Part shown: positions 1 through 12,179 of the stretch, in pieces
Position numbering within the stretch: position 1 is the stretch's first letter
Layout of the letters: each line of letters opens with the position of its first letter
From: Azadirachta indica
Lineage: Eukaryota; Streptophyta; Magnoliopsida; Sapindales; Meliaceae
Reading direction: 5' to 3'
DNA: 64,000 bases
Assembly: GCA_022749755.1 (NCBI GenBank)
Contig: CM040447.1
Span: 9,604,087 to 9,668,086 of the forward strand
Translations under genes and position numbers: made by a program
The notes under the pieces: generated by a model
What the model saw: the letters and a program-made list of their open reading frames with translations, nothing else
Told to the model about the DNA's origin: nothing
Databases searched by the model: none

Positions 1-480
1 AACCTTACAAAAAAATTGTAGGGTTTTATTTTATTTTATTTTTATTTAAAAAGACTAAAGTACCCCTTCCATGTTAACAACAAATTGATAGTGTTTGGAC
101 TTCAAAGAGATATCTATCATTTCTAAAACAGCAAAGAGGTATTTGTCCTTTCTCAATAGTTTGGGAAATATCTATCAATTTCTCATATTTTTATTTACTT
201 AGATAAAATTATTCTTAATAAAATTATATTAAAATATAAATGTTCTGAGTAAATTTTTATGGTATCAATAAATTATTTTCTTACCCTTCAATTAACCATG
301 TCAATTGGGGCCAATATAATCTCTTGATAAAGGGATTCTTTTTACTTATAACTAAGTATAATAAGCATGGAATAGATATTACACGATATAAAAAGATTGT
401 TCATGGAATCTAATAATAAGTATTAAGGATATTTTCACATACATCCCTTATAGTTTATAGAAATACAATGGAGAGAAAAG
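1..480. other. AT-rich noncoding DNA
   Basis: I see no coding potential, RNA gene or terminal repeat here. It is the flank into which the MULE at 490-4814 inserted. Confidence 0.6.
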
Positions 481-489
481 TTTATAAAA
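481..489 (+). repeat. 9-bp TSD, left copy (MULE 490-4814)
   Basis: tttataaaa, identical to 4815-4823. Confidence 0.9.
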
Positions 490-550
490 GGAAAAAACAC
501 CATTACCCCCTCCACAGAATCCGAGTATGTTTAGTACCCCCCTATTGGAA
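490..550 (+). repeat. Left TIR of MULE 490-4814
   Basis: About 60 bp matching the reverse complement of the right end (about 4754-4814). The outer 20 bases match perfectly and the inner part diverges. Confidence 0.88.
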
Positions 551-972
551 TGAAAACTTTTATTTTTTAAGAGCATAAAGGTAATTTTAGCCAAGTGAAA
601 AGGTAGAGCTGACATGCCAAGAGGTGTTTGACATGGATTTAACGTGTGAAAAGGAATTTAAAAATAAAAATCACAGACACTCTCTGTCCATTGTTTGGTC
701 TGTTCGTTTTCTCTTGAGTCTGTCTCTCCCTAAGCAAACAATAGACGATTTTGGTGCAATAATCCAACGCCAATCCATCGCAACAAAAACCCTAAATCCT
801 AATATTCATCTTTGTTTCATTCAATTAGAGAGTTGTTCTGTGTTTTTTTTTTTTATTGTAAAGAGAAGGGTTGGCAGTGAGTTTGTTCATTTGAAGGTTT
901 GGTGAGTGTTCTATCGATTGAGAATTGTGAAAACTGGGTGTTGAGGCTTTGATAACTAGGTATTTAATAAAG

Positions 973-1445
973 GTAAGTGTGACTATTCATGACTAGATAT
1001 AGAACATGTGAAAGTTTGGTTGCTGTTTTTGTTTGCAATTTTATGGTTATGCACTTAAAAGCAGAGTATGTGGATGTATGGGTTTGAAGTTTAGTTTTTT
1101 TTGGTTTATGGCGAAGTGAATGCAAAATGTGAGTGTTTGTTACAGTGAAAATATGATGGATGTGAAGTTGGTAGAAATAGGTTTCGGTTTGCTTTTTGGT
1201 TCGTGTTGCATGCACACACACACATATATTCTGTTTTGGGGGTATTAGGTCAAACTCTGACATCTTTGTTTGTTTGCTTTGTAAATTCATTTTTTTTTAA
1301 CTCCATTGTATCTTTCCCAACTTTATTGCTTTGTTGTTAATATACATTAACTGTTGACTTGGGTTGTTGGTCAATAAACAATGTGAGAGTTTATAGTTTG
1401 TCTGCTTATGTATATTTGTAAAGTGAATATCTTGCTTATTGGCAG
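973..1445 (+). other. Probable 5' intron of the MULE transposase
   Basis: A good plant donor (ag|gtaagt, GT at 973-974) and an acceptor (ttggcag, ending 1445) bracket a T-rich stretch without coding potential. The first transposase-like residues follow directly. An intron between a noncoding 5' exon and the coding part is an inference from these two sites. Confidence 0.45.
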
Positions 1446-1460
1446 CTATGCGTAGTTAGA

Positions 1461-4107
1461 TTGTTTATAAAATTTAGTGGGGTGGACCGTAAGTCAGGAC
1501 AGTATAACATGGATCGTGTGAGTTTGGTGGCAGCAATCAATGACATGATGAGAGATATGTTCAAAAGGCCAAAATTCGATGATGAGAATTTCCAGTGCAA
1601 TGGGATTGATCCTTTGACAAAAGAGAAGGTAATGCTAGAAACAAATAGGCAGTTCATGGACTTCTTAAAAATGCATTTAGTTAAGGGAATAAAAAATGTC
1701 AAGTTGGAGATGAGTTTGAGGCCTATGGCTATATGTCCACCACTAGATGGGTTTATACCAACTAATGAGCATGAATCAGTTTAGAGATCACTGTTCATTA
1801 CTCACAATGAAGCCTCAGAGGCCCAAGAAGGCCCACCCATGCATTTAAACCAAACCCAACCTGAAAACCCATGTGATGAGCCTATTTCCCTAGTAACACA
1901 AGTTGACAAAACGCAACCACCATAATATTTAAACCCTGAAGTCAGTACAGACCATAATAATGATAATCTTCCTAATTCCTCTTATGCAACATCACTGCCA
2001 GCCACAACATGGCAAATGTCTTCAGATATAGATGATGATTTGCTTCTAACAATAAGCAAATTACTTGAGGCATGTTGAGGTAGTAAAGAACAAGCTTTAA
2101 CAAAAGAAGAAGCAGCTGTTGGTGTTGAAGATGAGGAAGATGTTCAACGGGATGAGGCAAACAGTGATGACAGTATCTAATAGACTGATGAGGAAGAAGG
2201 AGATGTATTAGAGTTAGATAGTGAGGTATCAGTAAGCTTATATATCTTTAAATTTGATTCTATAGAGGATGATTTATCAAAATATGGCAGTTCAGGTAAA
2301 GAAACAACTGCTGGAGAGGATGATGCACTTGAGAACATGAGCAGAGAAATCAGACGTAGATTGTATATAGGGCAATGGGAAACGGAAGACATTAAGCTTG
2401 AAGTTGGTCAAACCTTCAACACTGTGCATGCATACAGGGCCTGCTTGAGAGAATATGCTATGAGGAAAGGTGTTGTGCTAAAAAAGTTGAAGAATGAAAA
2501 GACACGGGTAATTGCTATTTGCGCTCTACCTAAGTACCAATAAAGGATAAATGCATCAGTGCTTGTGGATAAAGTTATATTCATGATAAGAACCATAAGT
2601 GAGCATGAACACACAAGTGAAAGGATTATTAAGAATCCAAAGGTAATAGCTGCTTGGATTATAGATAAGCTATACACCACTGTGAAAAACAACCCAGAGA
2701 TTGGGTCTCAAGCGATGGCTGCTAAATTGAGAACCAGATTTGATACTACAACAACAAAGAGAAGGTTGTATAATGAGAAACGAAGGGCTTTGAAGATTGC
2801 TTCCTCTGACTTCGACAAGTTATATGCAAAGTTAAATGTTTATTCAAACATACTTCTCATTGGAAATAGAGGCATTATAGTAAAGATACAACAAGAGTTG
2901 GAGGGTTTGACTTCAAGGTTCAAAAGGTTTTTTATGAGCTTTAAGGCATAGGAGCATGGTTTTTCCAATTGTTGGAGGTTTGTGAGGCTAAACGGGGCAC
3001 ACTTGAAGTCTTATTTTGGTAGAGTGTTATTATCAGCTGTTACATTAAATGCTAAAAGCGGCATACTTCCTTTGGTTGCGTGCATGTGTGAGGATGAGGA
3101 CAAGGACACCTCGACATGGTTTTTGGAGCTATTTAAAGAATTTATGGAAATTTCAAAAGGTTTGGTTTTAACCATCATGTTAGATATGCAAAAAGGTTTG
3201 GTGGCAGTTATTGATTTTGTATTTCCATGGGCTGAAATACGATATTGTGCATGGTATGTGTATGCCCATATAAGAAAGCAACATTTATTAGAAGCTCTTA
3301 GAGAGCTGTTTCGAAAGTTTGTAAGGGCAACAAAAAAGGAGGACTTTGAGCTAGCAATGGATACAATAAGTAAGCTTGATGTTACTGTCTATAAGTGGTT
3401 GGTTGATAGTGACTTGACTACATGGGCATGCCACAAATTCAGCCCATTCTTCAAAGCTAACCATATTATCAACATCATGATCGAAAACTGGAATAGGACG
3501 TTTAATTATTTCAGGGCTAAGCCAATATTGGAATTGTTGGACTTCATTCGAGTTAAAATCATGCAGAGGATGATTAGGAGGAGTAAGAAGGCAGAGATAT
3601 GGGCCACAAAAGTGCCTCCAAGAGTTTCAAAGAAGCTTAGCACACTTGCAGAAGTTTCTAGGAAATTGCTTGTTATAAAAGCTAGCCAAGTAAAGTTTGA
3701 AATGGTTGAAACTTATTTTGACAAGGAAAACACTATGTGGTTAACCTTAATAATCAAACATATGATTGTATTGGATGGTAAATCAATGGGATGCCATGTA
3801 AACATGCAGTGGCATGTATTTTGCAGACCAATAGGGACCCTGCTAACTTTGCAGAGTTAACCTTAACAACTAAAGCTTACTTGTGAATATATTCAAAAAT
3901 TATTCACCTAATCCTCGATGAAGCAAGGTGGCTTGTTATTGATATGCTTGAGATGCTGCCCTAGTGATGCGTGCTCAACTTAGGAGACCAAAGAAAAATA
4001 AAAGGAAAAAGGAGAATAAAGTTCTAAAAGGCAGAAGAAGATTTACCTCCAGATGTGGTATATGCAATGTACTTGGTCATAATAGAAAAACTTGTCCTAC
4101 AAATTAG
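1461..4107 (+). pseudogene. MULE transposase (MuDR family), disrupted
   Basis: Plus-strand fragments line up in family order. An N-terminal PB1-like region (from LFIKFSG at 1461) comes first, then a DNA-binding region (FNTVHAYRACLREYAM, about 2422-2469). The MULE DDE domain lies in the 2982-3860 open stretch, with the usual VLLSAVTLNAKSG and TWFLELF motifs and the second acidic residue in LDMQKGL. A SWIM finger remnant (GMPCKHA, about 3788-3810) is one frame away. A CCHC knuckle (CGICNVLGHNRKTC) sits near 4050-4100. In-frame stops at 1782, 2541 and 2949 and a frameshift before the SWIM motif break it. The position normally holding the first catalytic Asp (DGCHLK in relatives) reads NGAHLK, so catalysis would be lost even without the stops. 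The true start codon is uncertain. Confidence 0.85.
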
Positions 4108-4753
4108 GTATTCTGCTGTGCTTTGAAAGTTTTTGTTTTTTTTTTCCCAGTTAGATACTAATACTAATTATTTGATATACAGAGAAACTCTACACGCACT
4201 AGCAATAGCAAAGCAAAGTTTAAGGGCAAGGCAGCTGCTGCAGCAGGTTCTTTTATATTAGACAATCCTCACCTCTTTTTTTTTTTTTTTGGTCTAATTG
4301 ATTGAAATGGTGTTCATTTCCTTTAAATGCAAGCCCCTTAGTCAATCCTCCAAGTTTTGTTCCCCTTACTAATCAGGCTAATGACCAAAATCAACCAGTG
4401 GTGAAAAGATTGAGGAGGCATACATTTACTACCAGCAGCTCAACTCAACCCTAACCATCCAAGCCTTCTGCTAGTGGTAATCAACAACTAGAATGTTGAT
4501 TTTCAAAGTTAAGACAGGTACCATTATAATTTCTTACTTTGTTCTTCCATATTATTTCCTTTTGGTCATTTTATATGTTTTTTTTCACTATTTCAGCAAT
4601 GGCAAAAAGGTACAAGGTATGTGATACATGTATATTTCAAGTTGAATTTGTACACAGATATTAACCAAATATTACACATAGTATTTTTGCTTTTTGGGAA
4701 GATTTTATTTTATGCCTAGCATAATCTGATTTACAGGGCCAGTATATTCATAT

Positions 4754-4814
4754 GAAAAACAGGGGGGTAATGAGCATACTTGGATTCCATAGAAGGGGTA
4801 ATGGTGTTTTTTCC
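4754..4814 (-). repeat. Right TIR of MULE 490-4814
   Basis: Inverted partner of 490-550. Confidence 0.88.
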
Positions 4815-4823
4815 TTTATAAAA
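4815..4823 (+). repeat. 9-bp TSD, right copy (MULE 490-4814)
   Basis: tttataaaa, identical to 481-489. It overlaps the left TSD of the next element (4819-4828), so the two elements used overlapping target bases. Confidence 0.9.
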
Positions 4824-4828
4824 ATTTA

Positions 4829-6160
4829 GGGATATTATCAAAAGCCTCTTATGAGGTTTCAGAAAGTATCACTTTGATATAAGGTTTCATCTTTATATCA
4901 CAAACCTCCTATGACATTTGTGTTGATTTTTAATTGATTGTTAACTACAAGGATAAATTGGTAAAAGTAGATAACAATTTTTTTATGGCCTTTTTCTAGA
5001 AAAATCAAGGTGTGCTTACCCATTTTCATATGCGTGCTTACCCATTTTCAGTCGATGAAGGCTCCTTGCTAAGCAAAGGGAGAATGCTCGTTTCCCCTGC
5101 GTTGCCACCTTCCCCTCATTTTTTAGCTAACGTCCCATTACCCCTTTATATTTTCTCCAATACCCTATCACCCCTTTGTCTCTTATTTTCTTCTGGTTTT
5201 GCTCTTTGCTTCAATTGGTTCATGCTTTAACAAAATTGAAATATTTGAATTATTAGAGGGTAAAATTGAAATTTATGGTGTGACGGGATATTCAAAAAAA
5301 TATAGAGGGCTAAAAGGGTATTAACTCAAAAATGAAAGGGGAAACGGGCATTCTCTCGTAAGCAAACGAGAGACAAAACGTAACCGCCTATTCTAACCAC
5401 AATATCAAAATTGAAGTTTCTAAGTATAGAATATCATTGGATTAAAGATTTGATCAAACGATAAGGAAGAAGAAGGTTTTTCTGAGAGAGAAAAAGGTGA
5501 CATTGCAAAACAGTTGTTGGAATAGAGAAGAAAACGTATTCGGCAGATGGGATTGAACTAGATTTTATGCTGCTTTGCGAATCTATGAATAGGATTTGTG
5601 TTATGGGGTTGATTATTTTGAGTTCGTCGGCAGCTACCACAGTTGGGTAGATGTGACTACTAATCCTTCCCGCTGGAAAAATGACTCGAAGATTGCTATT
5701 AATGTTGCATTGCTTTTGATGTCATTTAATCATTGAATAGACAGACAATAGCTAATTTTTGAGGTTCTAAATTGAAAGTTGATATAGAGGTTGAAATTCA
5801 ATGGGGTTGCGAGTAAGGAAGACTATAATGGCAAAGTTGAGGGGTTAATATGGAAAGAAAAGGAAGCCATTGAAGACAGAAGTTAAAATAGAAGCATTTA
5901 TGGTAATATTAGTGTTGAAACTTGAAAGTGCAAAGCTTCGGGCTGTAAACATTTTGAGAAATGGTGTGCTAGAAAGATAGTCTAGAAATCTGACAAAGAC
6001 AAAAACAATGCCTTCAAGCAATTGGTTAAGGGTATTATTGTCATTTCATTATATGGTGTTCGTTAATTAACAATTAAAGGGAGGTTTGTGATACAAAGAT
6101 AAAACAGTCTATCAAAATAATACTTTTTGAAACCCTTGGAGAGGTTTCTAATAATACCCT
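4829..6160. mobile_element. Non-autonomous MULE-like TIR element
   Basis: 4829-4925 (gggatattatcaaaagcctc...) is the imperfect inverted match of about 6065-6160 (...aggtttctaataataccct). A direct repeat, taaaaattta, lies at 4819-4828 and 6161-6170, giving a 9-10 bp TSD. The interior has no recognisable transposase. I could not identify the origin of the internal sequence at 5400-6000. Confidence 0.8.
5078..5357. mobile_element. Small nested TIR element (MITE-like)
   Basis: The 5078-5098 end (gggagaatgctcgtttcccct) is inverted at 5337-5357 with two mismatches. An 8-bp direct repeat, taagcaaa, flanks it (5070-5077 and 5359-5366). An 8-bp TSD suits a hAT element, but a 9-bp TSD with one mismatch (MULE) is also possible. 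It is about 280 bp, has no coding capacity, and sits inside the 4829-6160 element. Confidence 0.75.
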
Positions 6161-6170
6161 TAAAAATTTA

Positions 6171-7832
6171 CAGAGATCTCCACTTCTACTAAGTTTAGCA
6201 ATTTTTCTTGTAGGATTAGAGTTCATAGGGACTCGGCTCGTTTGGGTCAGAGATCAAGACAACTTTTTAAATTAAATTGGGATAGAGCTAAGGATGGGGA
6301 CAAGAGTCCGTCCCCATTTTAAAAAAGGGCCAAGTATAGAAATGGGCTTATTTCTCTAGACCATCCTAGTTTCTTTGAATTATAATTCAAACTCTTTTTT
6401 TATTAAATATATATACGTCTATTTTATTTGATAAATGATTAGAAAAAGGTTTTATAATTTTTATTTTAGTCAATCAAATCCTTTAAAAAAGTGTATGCTT
6501 TTTAATTTAATTAATTAAGTTCTTTATAAATTTTTATGGTTTTCCAATTCAATCAATTTTAGAATTTTAAAAATTTTTTTCTTAATAAAAAATTTTTTTT
6601 GAAATAATCAACAAATGAAAATATTAAATAATTTTAATTTGAAATAACGTGTTTTGATAAAATAAAAATAGTTTATAAGGTCAAAAAATAATTTATTTAT
6701 AATTAATAAATTCATTTATTTTTATTTTCACATTTTATTTTTATTTACCAAACAAAATATTCTTTCCAAAATTATCAAGAAAGAAATTCTAAAATTGATT
6801 TAATATATTTTTTCTCTAATTTTTTTCATCAATTCTATTAAAACTTGGATCATAATTTAATATTATGTTTTATTTATTTTTCTATTTTTCTATTTTTCGA
6901 TCGAATTTGATACTTTTATTCTAATAAATTGTTATAAATTATAATATTTTTATATGAATTATTTCAATGAAATTCATAATTGCTGTCAATTACTTTGTTT
7001 TCATCAATTATTTTTTTGAAAAGAATAAATATTTATTTTCATTATATTATTTTAATGATATGTGAAATTGTGATTTTACATATGAAAAATAAAAATTGAT
7101 GATATATTTTTAATAATAAATAAAAAAATTAATAATTATAGGAGATAGGTTTTGTTAAATACTGTAAGTATGTAATCAAATCAATAAATTTAATATTTTT
7201 AAAAATTTATATTTAGTACTATTAAACTGTTTAGATTAAATTTTTATATTTTTTTATAAATCCTAAATACCTATATATATATATATATATATTTGTGTGT
7301 ATGTGTGTGCTTGTGCATGTGTATGTGTAAAGAGTAAACAAATGAGTCACCCCGGCCTCTCCATCTTAATAAGGTTGATTGTTAACATTATGCACAAAGT
7401 TTTTTATTTATATGGTTTAACTAACTTCTGGCATTAGTTTTGTGATACTTGAGAATTTGATCACTATGGTCTTCTTTTTGTAGAATTTATATTTAATATA
7501 TATATAATAATTTTATTATTTTTAAAATAATTCATGTTTAATATAATTACCCATATAGTTTAAATGATTGACTAATTGTTAAATAATAACAATTATATGT
7601 AAGCTTAACTTACATTTTTGAAACTTTTTAAAATTAATTTTAGAAGAAAATATGTGTATTTATAATCAAATTTATTTTACTAGAATTTCAAAATTAAAAA
7701 AGTATTAAATGACTAAAATAATCACATCAACACATATTAATAAAAGCACACTCATACTCTTTTTTTATTTATTCACCTTTTTCTTTTAAAGTTTTAACTT
7801 ATTGATCTAAGTATAACACTTGGGATTCAGAA

Positions 7833-7886
<54 letters not shown>

Positions 7887-8144
7887 TTCTTACTTTTATT
7901 TATTTATTTTTTGCTTTTGTTGAAGAATAGAAAATAAAAAAAGAGATAAGATTATCATTTTATTAATTTGTGTTGATGATGTTGTTTTAGTTATTTTATG
8001 TTTTTCCTAACATTCAATATACAATCAATTAGATAGAAATACTGTGGTAGGTAGGGGAAGTTATTGTAAAATTTTACAAATTTTTTCTCTACCTGTAATT
8101 TATACAAACCTTAGTTGATATATATATATATATATATATATATA
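6171..8144. other. AT-rich intergenic DNA
   Basis: Very AT-rich, with no coding region I can support. It contains a short GC-richer patch near 6220-6350, a mixed TA/TG microsatellite near 7270-7330 and a long ATT microsatellite. Confidence 0.6.
7833..7887 (+). repeat. (ATT)n microsatellite
   Basis: About 18 uninterrupted ATT units. Confidence 0.95.
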
Positions 8145-8349
8145 GGGCAGGATCAACAGCTCATTCTTTTACACAAAATTTTACATCAATTGTTAATTGT
8201 TAGATATCGACACATTCAACGATTGAGATTTCATCTAACATATACATTAATTATATGATCAGATGCAATCTTAATCGTTAAATATGCTAATATCTAATGG
8301 TTTACAATTAATGTAAGATTTTGTATAGAAAAAAAGGGGCTGTTGATCT

Positions 8350-8354
<5 letters not shown>
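8145..8354. mobile_element. Palindromic MITE inserted in a (TA)n tract
   Basis: The left end gggcaggatcaacagctc matches the complement of the right end (gggtaagatcaacagccc). The inverted similarity continues through most of each half (acaaaattttacatcaattg against its partner). (TA)n runs lie on both sides (8119-8144 and 8355-8382), so the exact TSD cannot be read. The core around 'attgagat' is shared with related copies near 17.6, 19.4, 19.7 and 20.0 kb. It has no coding capacity. Confidence 0.78.
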
Positions 8355-8387
<33 letters not shown>

Positions 8388-8617
8388 TGCATCAAATTTT
8401 TAAATTTATACAATTTTTTATATTATTTTTAAATAATTAAATCTAAATATTTCTATCAGTTCAAATTAAATTTAACACGTGCAATTTATATATAATAAAT
8501 ATATTATAATTAATATACATGTGAGATACAATTTCAACTAGTAAAAATGTTCAAATCTAATTATATGCAAATGATTCAAGAAAATATATAAAATTAAGGG
8601 ATTATTGATATTTTTTC

Positions 8618-8670
<53 letters not shown>

Positions 8671-10095
8671 AATTGAAGGTATGTTTAAATTTTCGAGTCT
8701 GATCAAGAGCCTTCAAAAAATTAATTTAAAGCAACCAATTTCATATAATATTTAGATGTCACAGTTGAAAAAATAATTATATTAAGGGTATTAATAATAC
8801 TAACCAATGCTATATAAATCCTACTATATTAAGAAATATATTTATTTTCTATGTATTTGACTATTTGTTTTAAAAGTATATAACAAATCAGAGTGATTTT
8901 AATTTATTACATAGTTATTACATATTAATATATTAAAATTGTACTTGAATTATTTTACATGTAACACTAACTGCTTTTTTAACTTAATATTTAATTTTGT
9001 GGAATTTATATAATTTGGATAATTAATTATTTTTTTAACTTAATATTTTATATATTTTTAAATCAAAAAATTATTTTCTTACTTTTTTTATCAAATACAA
9101 AAAGTCTAAATAATTTTATTAAATCACTTCTAAAAAATATTTTTACCTAATTAATATATTTATATTATTGTCCTGTAAAAACTATCACTTTCTTTTTTTT
9201 CAGCATGTATATATCCCTTTCAAAAAGTTAAAAAAAAAAAAAAACATACCCATATAAAACCTAACAATTTTTATTCTTTAGAAAACATGCATTTTTCTTT
9301 TTGACAAGAATTCTTTGGCTCTCTCAGAAATTTATTAATCATGATTTTCATGAGGTATTGTTCTTAATTTCATTTTAGTATTTTTTTAGCATGATTATTA
9401 TTTATAAATCTTTTGCTTTATTATTCTAATTTAGATACATTTATATTTGTATAATATCATAAAATATAACAAAATTTACATTAACCTGGTTTTTATTTAT
9501 GCATATTTGTGAAAATTATTTTATTTATATTTTTAATATTTTATTATTTATTTAACATTTAAAATTTATAAGGGTGTAAATATAAATATATTAATTTTCA
9601 GAATTTTTGTCTTTATTTTTAACAAACCAACAACATAATATTATATTTGAATTCACATAAAAAAATAAATAAATTCATATATTCAAATCTATTTATAATT
9701 TATAGTAATTCCAATTCTAGTAAAACAAAAAAACGCTAGCTAAGTATTTTGATTAACTTTTCTAAAAAAATTTTAAAAAATTATGTTAAAATAAATAAGT
9801 CTTTATGTAATTTAACGCTTTTTCTTTAACACCGTTAAATAAACCCTAAGTTCCCGTCAATTCCTATTAAGTTACTATCAAATGTTAGGTATTTGTGTAT
9901 AAATGTTGAAGCAAATTAAGTATGTGGCTAATCACCCTAGGTATTTCTGTATTTGTTGCTAGTTTGAGAGAATTTAAATTATCTTATAACAAAATTAATG
10001 CTATTAAAATTATGCATTTTCATGTGGAGATAAATATCCAATTAATCAAAGCTATACATAAATAAAAATTGAAGTTAATTTTTACAAGTTATGTT
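8355..10095. other. AT-rich intergenic DNA
   Basis: I find no supported gene. It begins with a (TA)n run (8355-8382) and contains a TC/TA compound microsatellite. It is the 3' flank of the BPS1-like gene. Confidence 0.6.
8620..8670 (+). repeat. (TC)n(TA)n compound microsatellite
   Basis: About 15 TC units followed directly by about 11 TA units. Confidence 0.95.
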
Positions 10096-11097
10096 TTAGA
10101 TATTAGACAATATCCCTAACAAAGCCATTCTAACAGAGATCAAATTTTTGTACAATGCCTTTAATCTTCCTTCTAATGCCTTGATTCCTTCTGCTACTTT
10201 CCCACAACTCCTCTTCAGCTCCTCCATATCAAATATTCTAAGCTCATTTTGCTTTCTCTGCTTTATCTGATCCTTCAAGTTCCGAGCTACCTTCGCCATT
10301 TGCTGCAACTCCATTACTTTAATGGCTGAACTGGATTTCTTCCGATCTTTCACTTGCTTTTGCAGTTGCTGCAATGAGCAAGACCAAGAACTCACTGACT
10401 GAACTTGCTGTTGCAGCAATCGCAACCCACTTTTTGATTTGAATGATAGAGCGTTTCCGAGGATTGCGCAGACTGTCGAGGTTAAAGCCATTGACCCATT
10501 TAAGATTTCGCCCAATCTTGAACCTGAGGCCTCGGTTTGACTGTGATAATCATGATTGGAGTAGTGCTTTTGGCTGAATATTTTCCTTAACCGAGATGAG
10601 GCTGAGCCACACTTTCCCATTTCGTTGATTCTCTTTTCCATCTCTTGGCAAGAATCTAACACGTCTCCCACTCGAGCTAACGTCGTCGGATGAGGCTTTG
10701 CGTTTCCTTCAACCAAGTGAGCAACTGATCTTAACGAGTCAACGTAATTCTGAATCATCTCCATTTTCTCAGTTAATTCGTTACATGTATCGAGCATTCT
10801 GATGTTGAAATCAAGATACTGGTCGATGATTTTGGTATCTGAATCTTGAAGAACGAGTTTCTGTAGTTTATGCAGAGTTATTTCTTGAGCGGAAGATGAA
10901 GCTTTAAGAGCATTCAACAGCCAAGTGATGTGTTCATCAGAAGCAGCTGAGGCTTGTAGGGCGTCGAGCTCAGCCGTGAGTTGCTGATCAAATGAGGTTC
11001 TGATCGGTAAAGGGACGACGGCCGACGAAGATGAAGCCGATAACCTCACCGGAGGAATCCGGAGTGAAAGACTTCGAAGGATTGATGATGACTTCAT
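10096..11097 (-). CDS. BPS1/ROH1-like protein (BYPASS1 family)
   Basis: A single open frame of 333 residues whose base composition is much less AT-rich than its surroundings. The layout fits the plant BYPASS1-like family (Arabidopsis BPS1 is similar in length). A Ser-rich N-terminus leads into a segment starting FDQQLTAELDAL, then the helix ITWLLNALKAS and the motif IIDQYLDFNIRMLDTCNEL, corresponding to the family's conserved YLD-x-S-x-K-x-LD-x-CN region. A central hydrophobic stretch (MALTSTVCAILGNAL, about residues 203-217) could touch membrane. The C-terminus is helical and coiled-coil-like, ending in a motif resembling the family's terminal 'LYKxLxxxRxALL'. BPS1 relatives limit a root-derived mobile signal and ROH1 relatives bind exocyst Exo70; which role applies here is unknown. 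ATG at 11097 is the first in frame after the TATA box. Family assignment is from remembered motifs, not a search. Confidence 0.85.
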   Translation of the reverse strand: MKSSSILRSLSLRIPPVRLSASSSSAVVPLPIRTSFDQQLTAELDALQASAASDEHITWLLNALKASSSAQEITLHKLQKLVLQDSDTKIIDQYLDFNIRMLDTCNELTEKMEMIQNYVDSLRSVAHLVEGNAKPHPTTLARVGDVLDSCQEMEKRINEMGKCGSASSRLRKIFSQKHYSNHDYHSQTEASGSRLGEILNGSMALTSTVCAILGNALSFKSKSGLRLLQQQVQSVSSWSCSLQQLQKQVKDRKKSSSAIKVMELQQMAKVARNLKDQIKQRKQNELRIFDMEELKRSCGKVAEGIKALEGRLKALYKNLISVRMALLGILSNI

Positions 11098-11169
11098 TTT
11101 TCTTTTGTTGCTTTAAGAGCTTTCTCGTAGCAGTTCTCTGAGCAGGAAACCCAAAAGCTAGGGTTCCTC

Positions 11170-11179
11170 TATATAATAC
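11170..11179 (-). promoter_or_regulatory. TATA box of the BPS1-like gene
   Basis: Minus-strand tattatatag lies about 75 bases upstream of the ATG, followed by a pyrimidine- and purine-mixed leader. A GAACCCTAG motif close to the plant telo-box lies just downstream (about 11157-11167), but it is not an exact match. This gives a short 5' UTR with no upstream ATG that I can see. Confidence 0.65.
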
Positions 11180-11180
11180 A

Positions 11181-12179
11181 GAGAAGCTGGATGATTAAGT
11201 AAAAAAAAAAAAATTAAAAGTTAAAAAAATAAAAGACTGCAAAAAGGTGTAATGAATTACATGGAATGCAGACAGGGCGACAGGTGTTGAAAGTAGAAAT
11301 AAATAAACAGATGTGATTGGTAAGGAATCTGTCCATTTTTTAGGGACAAACGAAAGCCGGTATAGTGGGACCCACTTTTGTTTATTTATTTATTGTAGTT
11401 TTTGCCCTTGATTCCTTTTGAAGTGTGGGTGGGGTCAATTATTAACGGAAGGAAATTGATATGATCTGATCTGTTCAGATCAGAAGGCCCACGTAAAATG
11501 TGATGATTGGTTTTATATGAGCTGTCTTTGATGTCGTGGTTCATCAAGAGAGTGCCACGTACACCCCCATGAGCAAGGTTTTTGTAAGATTAAAGCAAAT
11601 ATATCTTAACAATTAGTTAGATTTGATTAAAATCCAAACGTCCATTTATTTGAAAGGTATCATATAAGCGCTATATCGTAGTTCTACCATGATTTAACGT
11701 TAATTACATTAACTTGCAACATGGATAAGACACTAAACAAACATGAAGCAAATTCAAGCAATTATATTATTTCATTTATTTCTTCTTTCAACTCTTTAAT
11801 TGATTTGCATTCATTAGTTCGGAATATATATATATATATATGAAATTATGAAATTAATTTTATAATAAGAAGAATTATTCTTTCTATTTTAAATTTTTAT
11901 TAATTATAATTACTAAAATATCACTCAATTTCCTTTCTAAATAATTATTAGTGAGGATATTAACGTAAACTTCTTCAAAATTCGTACAATGACAATTAAT
12001 ATTTATTGCGCTTATATATATATTTAAAATTAAAATGTGAATATGATAAAAATTTATTCAAACCCTCATACCATAATCATTGTTTATTTTTATGTAACAA
12101 GCTCACACCGACCTAATTCATTTTACACCTCTAGCTCAGTTAAGATCGAGTTGAATAGGAGATGGAGTTGACCCTCAAT
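11181..12179. other. Upstream intergenic region of the BPS1-like gene
   Basis: Contains a (TA)n run at 11824-11841. The part at 11270-11580 is GC-richer and may be the functional promoter. I could not assign defined elements. Confidence 0.5.

Larger units (their letters stand above)
490..4814 (+). mobile_element. Autonomous-type Mutator-like element (MULE), decayed
   Basis: The ends are inverted repeats. 490-509 reads ggaaaaaacaccattacccc and the complement of 4795-4814 is identical, with similarity continuing inward for about 60 bp. The element is flanked by a perfect 9-bp direct repeat, tttataaaa, at 481-489 and 4815-4823, the size expected for Mutator superfamily insertions. Inside is a decayed transposase gene on the plus strand with zinc-finger remnants and a 5' intron. 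The element is 4325 bp and no longer autonomous, because the transposase reading frame is broken several times. Confidence 0.92.

Noticed and set aside
624..905. 93-codon open frame inside the first MULE
   Set aside because: It lies in the 5' leader of the MULE before the probable intron and shows no family motif. Best read as leader sequence.
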